From Vampirovibrionales bacterium (GTDB lineage Bacteria; Cyanobacteriota; Vampirovibrionia; Vampirovibrionales; JAGQHJ01), in assembly GCA_025451145.1 (NCBI GenBank), contig JANWKX010000085.1, positions 1 through 7,051 of the forward strand: a stretch of DNA of 7,051 nt, in the 5' to 3' direction. The translations under genes and the position numbers were made by a program. This document shows, in pieces, positions 1-6,257 of this stretch (position 1 is its first letter; each line of letters opens with the position of its first letter). Under the pieces are notes generated by a model. That model searched no databases. It saw only the letters and a program-made list of their open reading frames with translations, and was not told the origin of the DNA.

Positions 1-778
1 TCAGGCTATCATAAACGGCCTGGACATCCTTTAAGCAACAATCAACCGCTGGCGCACTGGGTGGCAATACCGGGCCGACATAAACGGCATAGCCTTCCGG
101 GTACTTTTTGATCGCCCTAAAAGCGTCGAAATCCGTAATATCATCACCATAATAGATTTTGGCAGGCGTCGTTTCAAAGTGTCCTTTCAACAAATCAATT
201 AAACGATCAATCCCGGTTCCCTTGTTGAAGGCTTTGGGGACAGCTTCCAAAAGTTGCTTTCCAGGGCGAAGGGTGAATTCTGAAGCTAAAGATAGCATAT
301 GCATCCCTTTTTTAAGCTGGTTCAGAGCCAATTCTGCATCTAACTCCGAGGCTTTCCGGTAATGAAGCCCTAAAGAGTAGACTTTATCTTCAATCATAAT
401 TCCTGGAAGGGCATCCACTTTAGCATCTATTAAATCGTCTTTTAATTTTTGGACACTCCCGATATACGATGGCGAGGGTTGAAGAAGATATTGGCCGTTT
501 TGCATATTGTAAATCTCGCCGCCATGAAGACCCACCAGGTAAATGGGTTCACCCACCAGGCTTCTGAGAAAATGAAGTAGCGACGGCACACTTCTGCCAC
601 TGACAATAGCCAGTTGTATTCCTGGTGTATTCGCCACCTGCCTTAGCAGGGTCAGCCCTTCATCCGAAATCTGCGCCTTGGTATAATCGGCGGTAATCGG
701 CGTTAAGGTACCGTCATAATCCGACATCAAGATAAGCGGTCTATTGGAAAGCGTATCGTCTAAGCTTAATGGCATCAT
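1..778 (-). CDS. otsB: Trehalose-6-phosphate phosphatase OtsB (3' end cut by window edge)
   Basis: This cytoplasmic HAD-superfamily enzyme dephosphorylates trehalose-6-phosphate to trehalose, the last step of the OtsA-OtsB pathway. Reading the minus strand from 778 gives 259 codons without a stop. HAD motif I is DYDGTLTPI (about residues 20-28, with both nucleophile/acid aspartates). Motif II is VSGR (about 58-61). Family signatures GLHGGEIY, LPGIMIEDK, HYRK and RPGKQLLEA follow. Motif III lysine lies in NKGTGIDRL, and motif IV is GDDITDFDAF (about 217-226). E. coli OtsB has about 266 residues, so only a short C-terminal tail is missing. The TGA visible at 3-1 is out of frame. The start is one of two tandem ATGs (778, 775) inside the end of otsA. 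No Shine-Dalgarno is evident, so translation is probably coupled to otsA. An ATG about 17 codons further in would leave almost no sequence before motif I. Function is confident; the exact start is less so. Confidence 0.95.
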   Translation of the reverse strand, partial: MMPLSLDDTLSNRPLILMSDYDGTLTPITADYTKAQISDEGLTLLRQVANTPGIQLAIVSGRSVPSLLHFLRSLVGEPIYLVGLHGGEIYNMQNGQYLLQPSPSYIGSVQKLKDDLIDAKVDALPGIMIEDKVYSLGLHYRKASELDAELALNQLKKGMHMLSLASEFTLRPGKQLLEAVPKAFNKGTGIDRLIDLLKGHFETTPAKIYYGDDITDFDAFRAIKKYPEGYAVYVGPVLPPSAPAVDCCLKDVQAVYDSL

Positions 779-2231
779 TAAAAGTCAATAAATAATTTTT
801 TAACCACCGTGTAATATTATTTTCTTGAATATTTTGTCGCAATACTTCCATGCGGATACTTTTTTCTTCGGAGGAAGCATTAATAGCCCGATAGATGGCT
901 TCTGCAACAGCGGGATGATCGTAAGGATTGACCAAAAAACTGGCCTTCAGTTGATGGGCTGCCCCGGTCATCTCACTGAGGATCAGCACCCCATGATAAT
1001 CAGGATGGGCAGCGCAATATTCTTTCGCAACCAGATTCATACCGTCTCTTAGCGGATTAACAAGGGCAAAATCCGCTGCCCGATAATAAGCAACCAGTTC
1101 CTCTAAAGGAAAGCTTCTGTATAAATAATGAATCGGCGTCCAGCCATCTTCACTATAACGTCCATTGATTCGGCCCACCGCTTCATCGATTTCCTGTTTC
1201 ATTTTCTGATATTCCTGAACCTTTATCCGGCTGGGAACCGCAATTTGGATAAAGACCAGACGTTTACGATATTCAGGATATCGCTCAAAAAACATCGAAA
1301 TACATTCCAGTCTTTCCAGTATGCCTTTGGTATAATCAAGGCGATCGACGCCCAGGCCAATAATTTCGCCATGAGGAAAGGATTGCTTAAGCTGTTGCAC
1401 AGCTTCCTCGGTTTCAGGCAGAGAGGCCAGCCCATTAATATGATCAAAATCCACGCTAATGGGAAAATCTTGGATGATAATCCGCCGATTTTTATAGACC
1501 AACGTGTTGGAATCCACAATGCTCACTTGGCCGGGAAGCAGTTTTTCAGCGCATTCCATAAAATAACGCGTATAACTCGGCGTGTGAAACCCAATCAGGT
1601 CACTCCCAAGAATGCCATGAAGCACTTCTTTTCGGGTCGGCAGCATCCGAAACACTTCATAATGCGGAAAGGGGATATGACAAAAAAAGCCAATATTAAA
1701 ATCCGGGCTGGCCTCTCTCACCAATTGTGGTACGAGCATGAGATGGTAGTCCTGAATCCAGATGAGATCCTCGGGAGAGGCCTTCTCTATCACGGCTCGG
1801 GCAAACTTGCGATTGACCTGATAATAGGAATCCCAATCACCTTCATCAAAGGCATAGCGTGACGTAAAATAATGAAAGAGGGGCCAGATTTGACGATTTG
1901 AGAATCCATCATAATAGCCTGCCACATCGACTTCCGTTAACTTAATCGGAGCGATTTCATAGGGGATTTCGATATTATTGAGCTCCGCCAGACGACAAAG
2001 CTCATCAAAACGGCAATTATTATTGGAAGAATCCCAGCAAATCCAAAGTCCTTGAGTACTTTGTAAAACGGGATCAAGCGCAGAAACCAGGCCGCCTGTT
2101 GTTTTTTCCAACCGTAAGGTATTTGCCTCCCGGACCAAATGATAAGGCTCTCGATTGGAAACAACAATCAAACGACGATTATTTAAAATTAACGGCGTGT
2201 GTGAATAAGGCGCTGTAATGGTTTGACTCAT
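741..2231 (-). CDS. otsA: Alpha,alpha-trehalose-phosphate synthase OtsA (GT20)
   Basis: This cytoplasmic GT20 enzyme transfers glucose from a nucleotide sugar (UDP-glucose in E. coli) to glucose-6-phosphate, giving trehalose-6-phosphate. Numbered from ATG 2231 (496 residues), it opens with RLIVVSNREPY (20-30). The donor-side glycine loop is TTGGLVSAL (44-52). The core contains WIQDYHLMLVPQ (158-169), FFCHIPFPHYEVF (182-194) and DLIGFHTPSY (211-220). VDRLDYTKG supplies Arg297 and Lys302, and LRDGMNLVAKEY supplies Asp396 and Glu404. Their spacing matches E. coli Arg262/Lys267 and Asp361/Glu369. Length is slightly above the usual 450-480 residues because of the N-terminal tail. A TTG at 2237 is an alternative in-frame start; ATG is preferred, though neither has a clear ribosome-binding site. 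It follows the GH15 gene by about 30 bases and overlaps otsB by 38, so the three are probably one operon. Confidence 0.97.
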   Translation of the reverse strand: MSQTITAPYSHTPLILNNRRLIVVSNREPYHLVREANTLRLEKTTGGLVSALDPVLQSTQGLWICWDSSNNNCRFDELCRLAELNNIEIPYEIAPIKLTEVDVAGYYDGFSNRQIWPLFHYFTSRYAFDEGDWDSYYQVNRKFARAVIEKASPEDLIWIQDYHLMLVPQLVREASPDFNIGFFCHIPFPHYEVFRMLPTRKEVLHGILGSDLIGFHTPSYTRYFMECAEKLLPGQVSIVDSNTLVYKNRRIIIQDFPISVDFDHINGLASLPETEEAVQQLKQSFPHGEIIGLGVDRLDYTKGILERLECISMFFERYPEYRKRLVFIQIAVPSRIKVQEYQKMKQEIDEAVGRINGRYSEDGWTPIHYLYRSFPLEELVAYYRAADFALVNPLRDGMNLVAKEYCAAHPDYHGVLILSEMTGAAHQLKASFLVNPYDHPAVAEAIYRAINASSEEKSIRMEVLRQNIQENNITRWLKNYLLTFNDAIKLRRYAFQ

Positions 2232-2261
2232 GCCCAAGACTGATTAACGGCAATATCAGGA

Positions 2262-4058
2262 CTATACTGCCAAGTTAAAAGTATGGCTATTCAACTTCAT
2301 GGCAGTGTTAATAATAGCCACATGGGTGTAGCCCTGGGGAAAATTTCCTGTCTGAACACCGGTTTGGGGATCAATATCCTCTGAAAACAACCCCAAATGA
2401 TTCCCATATTTCAGGATATTCTCAAAATATTGTGTGGCCTTTTTAGCCTCACCAGCTAGCGATAAGGCATCAATCAGCCAAAATGTGCAAATGGTAAACG
2501 CATTATGAGGTATACCAAAATCATCCTCATTGGTATAGCGAAAAACCAACCCATTTTTCATGAGCAGTTTCTCGCTTTGCATAATGGTGCTTTTCATTCG
2601 GGGATCTTTAGCGGAAATGAACCCATAATAAGGCATGAGTAATGTACTGGCATCCAGATGCTCAGAGCCATAGGATTGCGTAAATGCTTGTGCCACCGGA
2701 TTCCAGGCGTTATTGAGAATTTCTGTCCTCATCCAATTCCGAAGCCTTAGCCAACGGCGTTGTTCAGGACGAGATAAGTGTCTTGCAATTTGTACACCAC
2801 GATCAACGGCTACCCAACACATCAGCTTTGAAAAGGTATAATGACGACGGGCATTGCGAAACTCCCAAATACCGTTGTCTTCTTCAGCGAATTTATCCAC
2901 GGCCAACTCGACAAGCTGTTCGATAATCTTCCAAAGCTGATCCATATCCTCTCTGACAATTCGCTGATCAAAAAATAGGGGCCTTAAGGCCTGAACCAAT
3001 TCGCCATAAATGTCGTTTTGAAAGTGAGTTGTCGCATTGTTGCCAACTCGAACCGGCACCCCGCCATTAAACCCGCTGAGGTTATCCAGAAATTCCTCAG
3101 GAGGAACGGCTGTGCCTGAAAGCGTATACAGAGGGCGAAGATAATCGATGGTATTGCTTTCTGCCATCTTTCTGCCCAAAATCGTTTTAAGATAGCCCGT
3201 AAATCCTTCCAGTTCTTCAAATTGCGATAGCTTCATCAACGCATTCACGATAAAATACGAGTCCCGCATCCAGCAATATCGATAATCCCAAGTTCTGTCA
3301 CTGTTCCAGATTTCAGGAATACTGGTTGTGGGCGCCGCAATAACAGCACCCGTGTCATCAAACACCAATAGCTTAAGCGTTAATGCGGAGCGAATAATTT
3401 CATTTTGATACTTGGGTGGCAAATAGCAATGCTTTACCCATGTCCGCCAATAGTTGGTGGTTCTCCTGAATTTGTCCAAAATATAGTCGTAGCTGATGCC
3501 CTCAATGGGCTCACCATAAGATACTAAAAAATAAGTGCCTTGTGTCAAATGAACAACCTGCCCATCCAAAATAGCCTGATAGTCAATGTTACTGTATAGA
3601 TATATCTTTTCATTACCGTGAACAGCCACAATCGCATTTTGTTCGATGCTCAGCGATGTTTCACCGCGAGCATAATTGAATTTCGGCTGAAAGACGATCT
3701 TTGCTTCAGGCTCTTCTTTAGCGATCTCAACCAAACGGATTAGCTGTGGGGGTTTATAAATGCCATCCGTCAGCGCATAACGAGGCGAAAAATCAATGAG
3801 GCTAAAAGCGCTTTGCCTGCCAAAAAACTTGGTTTCGAGGATGACGGTATTTTTAAGGTACTGTTGTTCGGTCCCGTAAACACTGCAGGGTTCGATTTTA
3901 AAAAAGCCCCCGTTATCAGAATCTAAAATGCCGCCAAAGACCGAGTGACTATCAAACTTTGGCATGCAACACCAATCAATGCTTCCTCTGGCTGAAATCA
4001 AGGCATTGATTTGCCCATTTCCGACAAGCCCGTAATCCAAATTTCTCAAGTTCTTCAT
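2262..4058 (-). CDS. GH15 family glycoside hydrolase (trehalase/glucoamylase-like)
   Basis: This 598-residue protein has the layout of bacterial GH15 enzymes: an N-terminal beta-sandwich (about 1-200) and an (alpha/alpha)6 barrel (about 215-590). The opening DYGLVGNGQINALIS and GSIDWCCMPKFDS is the standard N-terminal signature of the trehalase-like group. Barrel motifs are WDYRYCWMRDSYF (257-269), YLRPLYTLSG (306-315), HLDASTLLMPYYGF (467-480) and GNFPQGYTHVAIIN (571-584). By family analogy Glu399 in GIWEFR is the general acid and Glu560 in LFSEDID the base. No signal peptide is seen, so it should act in the cytoplasm. The ATG at 4058 fits the family start but has no good Shine-Dalgarno. As first gene of the operon with otsA and otsB, it is most simply a trehalase or an enzyme on a related alpha-glucoside. 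Sequence alone does not separate trehalase from glucoamylase, so no symbol is given. Confidence 0.92.
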   Translation of the reverse strand: MKNLRNLDYGLVGNGQINALISARGSIDWCCMPKFDSHSVFGGILDSDNGGFFKIEPCSVYGTEQQYLKNTVILETKFFGRQSAFSLIDFSPRYALTDGIYKPPQLIRLVEIAKEEPEAKIVFQPKFNYARGETSLSIEQNAIVAVHGNEKIYLYSNIDYQAILDGQVVHLTQGTYFLVSYGEPIEGISYDYILDKFRRTTNYWRTWVKHCYLPPKYQNEIIRSALTLKLLVFDDTGAVIAAPTTSIPEIWNSDRTWDYRYCWMRDSYFIVNALMKLSQFEELEGFTGYLKTILGRKMAESNTIDYLRPLYTLSGTAVPPEEFLDNLSGFNGGVPVRVGNNATTHFQNDIYGELVQALRPLFFDQRIVREDMDQLWKIIEQLVELAVDKFAEEDNGIWEFRNARRHYTFSKLMCWVAVDRGVQIARHLSRPEQRRWLRLRNWMRTEILNNAWNPVAQAFTQSYGSEHLDASTLLMPYYGFISAKDPRMKSTIMQSEKLLMKNGLVFRYTNEDDFGIPHNAFTICTFWLIDALSLAGEAKKATQYFENILKYGNHLGLFSEDIDPQTGVQTGNFPQGYTHVAIINTAMKLNSHTFNLAV

Positions 4059-4080
4059 ATCAATGCTGAGGCTGTAATCC

Positions 4081-4099
4081 GTTATTTCAAGATAATAAC
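4081..4099 (-). other. Small hairpin in the probable GH15 leader
   Basis: GTTATT (4081-4086) and AATAAC (4094-4099) are perfect inverted repeats around a seven-base loop. The self-complementary GCTTAAGC (4100-4107) adjoins it. Both lie 23-49 bases upstream of the GH15 start and downstream of the candidate promoter, so they could form in the mRNA leader. The stem is only six mostly A-T pairs, so its significance is uncertain. Confidence 0.3.
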
Positions 4100-4126
4100 G
4101 CTTAAGCTATCGGGATTTCCAGGCGC

Positions 4127-4157
4127 AATATAGGTAGTTTTCAAAATAGTTTCGCAA
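4127..4157 (-). promoter_or_regulatory. Possible promoter of the GH15-otsA-otsB operon
   Basis: On the minus strand CTATATT (4133-4127) resembles a -10 box and is close to the CTATACT core preferred by RpoS-type sigma factors in proteobacteria. A partial -35-like TTGCGA lies at 4157-4152, but the 19-base spacing is poor. Initiation here would give a leader of about 60 bases before the GH15 ATG. E. coli otsBA is RpoS-controlled, which makes a stress-type promoter plausible, but whether this organism has such a sigma factor is unknown. Confidence 0.3.
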
Positions 4158-4200
4158 TTTAAGAAATTTTCAAATTGGGGCTAAAGTTTTAGAAAATGCT

Positions 4201-4238
4201 GCCGATACATATTTTATCAATCAAAATTTCGCATCGGC
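4201..4238 (-). terminator. Two-part hairpin downstream of the lipoprotein gene; possible weak terminator
   Basis: GCCGAT (4201-4206) pairs with ATCGGC (4233-4238). Inside it ATTTT (4211-4215) pairs with AAAAT (4223-4227), separated by internal loops of four to five bases and a terminal loop of seven. Read on the minus strand, the structure follows the lipoprotein gene stop (4292) and is followed only by a weak T-rich stretch (CATTTTCT). It may end lipoprotein transcripts inefficiently, allowing read-through into the trehalose operon. Assignment as a terminator is tentative. Confidence 0.35.
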
Positions 4239-4258
4239 TTCCAAGAGAAGCTTTTTTT
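4237..4258 (+). terminator. Terminator-like hairpin with T-run on the plus strand, no gene upstream
   Basis: GCTTC (4237-4241) and GAAGC (4247-4251) form a five-pair stem with a five-base loop, directly followed by seven T (4252-4258). This is the form of a Rho-independent terminator on the plus strand. No plus-strand coding sequence precedes it within the window: 1-4200 is the trehalose operon on the other strand. It could end a small RNA antisense to the operon leader, or be chance in AT-rich DNA. Confidence 0.4.
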
Positions 4259-4291
4259 ATGCGCTAAAGCATGTTACGGGGTTAATGCCAC

Positions 4292-4762
4292 TTAAGGATG
4301 GTGTTTTTGATTGTAGGTACCACCAGGTCCCTGATTGGATCCGTAATATCGAATATTATGCTCAAATTGGGCTTTTTCTGTGGCTGCTTTACGATATCGG
4401 GCACTGGCATCCTGCGCCTCTTCTTGCCCCGCAACTGCCTCACTTCGATTACTGAATTGCGACTTTTGCGCTTTTAGGACATTTTGGGAAACATTTGTTG
4501 GCTGTTGTTGAGGTTGAGGCATATTGCGACCTGGAACAATGGTTCCTCGGGTGGATTGACTTTGAATATAAAAGCCATTCACGCGATCAAAACTGCCCGA
4601 ATAGGGTGATCTGGCAACCGGCCGCTCGAACAAAGGCGAAGGCGTAATCGTGGTTTTTTGGGTATGACTGAAGGGAGCAGACAAGCATGAACTGAGCATT
4701 ACCATGCCAAGAGCCAAAAGAGTAATCATAACGCCTTGTTTTAAAACATTGAAGGGCTTCAT
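4292..4762 (-). CDS. Putative small lipoprotein of unknown function
   Basis: I do not recognise this 156-residue protein. It begins with a typical type II signal peptide: a charged start (K2, K8), a hydrophobic stretch VMITLLALGMVML (11-23) and the lipobox LSSC with Cys26. It should therefore be lipidated and anchored on the periplasmic side of a membrane. Residue +2 after the cysteine is Leu, not Asp, which in enterobacteria would favour outer-membrane sorting. The mature part is Ser/Thr/Pro-rich at first, then Gln/Pro-rich (PQPQQQP, 82-88). A probable charged helix spans about 106-138, and the tail is Gly/Asn/Gln/His-rich, ending KHHP. No enzyme motif is visible. The ATG at 4762 is chosen because it heads the signal peptide; its ribosome-binding site is weak. 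It is divergent from the glycosyltransferase and co-directional with, but about 230 bases from, the GH15 gene. Confidence 0.8.
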   Translation of the reverse strand: MKPFNVLKQGVMITLLALGMVMLSSCLSAPFSHTQKTTITPSPLFERPVARSPYSGSFDRVNGFYIQSQSTRGTIVPGRNMPQPQQQPTNVSQNVLKAQKSQFSNRSEAVAGQEEAQDASARYRKAATEKAQFEHNIRYYGSNQGPGGTYNQKHHP

Positions 4763-4942
4763 ACAGAACCAAGCACTAAAATATCTTATATTGCTTATAT
4801 TTTATGCCTGTTCTAACCAATGAGGTATTGGATATAAGAGGAATGTCATTCAGATAAATCACCCAAGACGGTAACCAAACGATAAAAGTAGTCTTTAATC
4901 GCCATTTTCGATTCATCATTTTACCGAATCAGGAGGGTTCTC
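4763..4942. promoter_or_regulatory. Divergent intergenic region between lipoprotein and glycosyltransferase genes
   Basis: This AT-rich stretch must carry promoters for both divergent genes. It contains a tandem CTTATATT (4785-4792 and 4794-4801, one base apart), which reads as two TATAAG-like boxes on the minus strand and could be the lipoprotein promoter. On the plus strand TATAAG (4833-4838) is a possible -10 for the glycosyltransferase, with a poor -35 (TTCTAA, 4811-4816). A five-base inverted repeat GATTC/GAATC (4910-4914, 4926-4930) ends just before the strong Shine-Dalgarno at 4931. None of these boxes is strong enough to call singly. Confidence 0.35.
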
Positions 4943-4972
4943 ATGCCGGGCTTATCAGGCAATGCGATTTGA
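4931..4972 (+). CDS. Nine-codon mini-ORF with perfect Shine-Dalgarno, possible leader peptide
   Basis: AGGAGGG (4931-4937) is an ideal ribosome-binding site placed correctly for the ATG at 4943. The frame reads MPGLSGNAI and stops at TGA (4970-4972). The stop overlaps, as TTGA, a TTG (4969) that opens the glycosyltransferase frame, an arrangement typical of translational coupling. The mini-ORF may be a leader whose translation feeds the downstream gene. Alternatively it is the displaced true start of the glycosyltransferase, separated by a natural or sequencing frameshift. The feature span includes the Shine-Dalgarno. I see no run of one amino acid that would suggest classical attenuation. 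Confidence 0.35.
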   Translation, partial: RRVLMPGLSGNAI

Positions 4973-5016
4973 TTTATAATGTCCCAAAGCCTTTGCGTTT
5001 AAAGGTTATCGCATTG

Positions 5017-6123
5017 ATGGCCCGCCCTTTGAAAGTCCTATTTGCCAACCGCCAAGATTGCATGACAAAGCGTGGCGGCGACACAGAACAAATGCTCAAT
5101 ACCAAGGCCCAGTTGGAATCTCAGTTTGGCCTTGAAATTGCTATCTGTCTTCGTCCTGAAGAGATTAATCAACACCCGGATGCCTCGATTGTCCATGTGT
5201 TTAACTTGCAAACCATTGATGAAACCCTTCAGTTTATGAAGGCAGCGCGTCAAAACGGACAGAAGATTGCCTTATCCACGATTTACTGGGATATGTCTCA
5301 CGCCAGCTACATCAACTGGCTGTTTAAGACCTATGGTATGACCCCTCAGCACCCATGGGCCTCATTGCTCAACTTTAAAAAACTATCGCCTGTCGTTAAA
5401 AAAATGGTTCGTGCCTTCAACCAAAAACCCGATAAACGAATCCAAGCCCTACTGAATGCGGATATTCTCTTGCCCAACTCCCCGGAGGAACTCTCCATTT
5501 TGGGTAAAGCCTTTTCGATCAATTGCGCTGATCTGGAGCGTAAATCCTATGTGATTCCCAATGCCTTTGAGCAAAATAATCTCAATATTGGCCCAGAAGC
5601 CACCCGATCCGGTGTGATTCAAGTAGGGCGCATAGAGCCCACCAAAAATCAGTTAAACGTCCTTCGGGCCTTGATGCCTTATCCGGAGATTCCGATTCTT
5701 TTTATCGGCAGAGCGGGGAATCAAGCTTATTTCGATAGCTTAAAGCGATTGGCAGAGCGCCGGGGCAATGTGAAGTTTATCGAAGAAGTTCCTTATGAAG
5801 CAATTTTTCAATACTACCAACAGGCCAAAGTTCATCTGCTACCTTCTTTTAGAGAGTCTCCTGGGTTGGCTTCATTGGAAGCTTTATTTTCCGGGTGCCA
5901 GATTGTGGTGTCCAGCGAGGCCTTTTGCCCGGTTCAGTACTATGGCTTTCATCGGTATGGCCATCCTTGCAATCCGTATCATGTCAAATCCATTCGTCAG
6001 GCCATTTTAAAAGCCTATCACGAGCCAATGACGTTAAGGCCAAGCCCTGAAGAAGCACAGCATTTTTCTTACGAAACCGCCGCACAAATGACCTACCAGG
6101 CCTATCAGAGCTTATTGTCTTAA
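5017..6123 (+). CDS. GT4-type glycosyltransferase (group 1)
   Basis: This probable 368-residue retaining glycosyltransferase has a GT-B fold and transfers a sugar from a nucleotide-sugar donor to an unidentified acceptor, perhaps a surface glycan or glycolipid. Numbered from ATG 5017, the N-terminal domain starts KVLFANR (6-12) and KRGGDTEQML (18-27), a glycine loop near the acceptor site. VHVFNL (59-64) and STIYWD (87-92) follow. LLPNS (151-155) and VIPNAF (179-184) lead into the C-terminal donor domain. That domain carries VGRIEPTKNQ (203-212, with donor-phosphate Arg205 and Lys210) and the EX7E motif of GT4 enzymes (Glu280, Glu288 in RESPGLASLEAL). ATG 5017 fits the family start, with AAAGG at 5001-5005, slightly far away. 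The frame stays open to TTG 4969 (384 residues). There are no membrane segments. It stands alone and is not in an obvious polysaccharide cluster within the window. Confidence 0.9.
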   Translation: MARPLKVLFANRQDCMTKRGGDTEQMLNTKAQLESQFGLEIAICLRPEEINQHPDASIVHVFNLQTIDETLQFMKAARQNGQKIALSTIYWDMSHASYINWLFKTYGMTPQHPWASLLNFKKLSPVVKKMVRAFNQKPDKRIQALLNADILLPNSPEELSILGKAFSINCADLERKSYVIPNAFEQNNLNIGPEATRSGVIQVGRIEPTKNQLNVLRALMPYPEIPILFIGRAGNQAYFDSLKRLAERRGNVKFIEEVPYEAIFQYYQQAKVHLLPSFRESPGLASLEALFSGCQIVVSSEAFCPVQYYGFHRYGHPCNPYHVKSIRQAILKAYHEPMTLRPSPEEAQHFSYETAAQMTYQAYQSLLS

Positions 6124-6135
6124 ATTCTGAAAACC

Positions 6136-6160
6136 TGGAGCCATGGTAATGAGCGCTCCA
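6136..6160 (+). other. Inverted repeat after the glycosyltransferase stop
   Basis: TGGAGC (6136-6141) and GCTCCA (6155-6160) form a six-pair stem with a 13-base loop, starting 13 bases after the stop codon. No T-run follows, so it is not a terminator by itself; it may protect the transcript 3' end ahead of the main terminator at 6172-6207. Confidence 0.35.
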
Positions 6161-6171
6161 TCATTTATCGC

Positions 6172-6207
6172 AAAAGCCCCTCTGTGCGATAACACCAAGG
6201 GGCTTTT
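6172..6207. terminator. Bidirectional Rho-independent terminator between convergent genes
   Basis: AAAAGCCCC (6172-6180) and GGGGCTTTT (6199-6207) make a perfect nine-pair stem with an 18-base loop that can close further by GTG/CAC (6184-6186, 6193-6195). The A4 and T4 edges give a short T-tract on either strand. It can therefore end both the glycosyltransferase transcript and the convergent transcript from 6258-7031. Confidence 0.85.
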
Positions 6208-6257
6208 AACATGTCATGATCTTTTTTTAAGAGATTGGCGAACTTGCCGTCTGAATT

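Noticed and set aside
1..3. TGA on the minus strand at the left edge, as a possible end of otsB
   Set aside because: Codons from the otsB start end at position 2, so this TGA is out of frame and the gene continues beyond the window.
159..362. Plus-strand open frame of 67 codons opposite otsB
   Set aside because: It is antisense to conserved OtsB motifs (RPGKQLLEA, NKGTG) and shows no protein features of its own.
1128..1862. Long plus-strand open frame (244 codons) opposite otsA
   Set aside because: It lies wholly antisense to the conserved GT20 core, has no recognisable domain, and its composition follows from the otsA codons on the other strand.
4587..4772. Minus-strand frame of 61 codons overlapping the start of the lipoprotein gene
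   Set aside because: It is an out-of-frame shadow of the lipoprotein gene, which has a clear signal peptide and lipobox in its own frame.
4785..4801. Tandem CTTATATT as a possible repeat array or CRISPR-like element
   Set aside because: There are only two eight-base copies one base apart; this fits AT-rich promoter DNA rather than an array.
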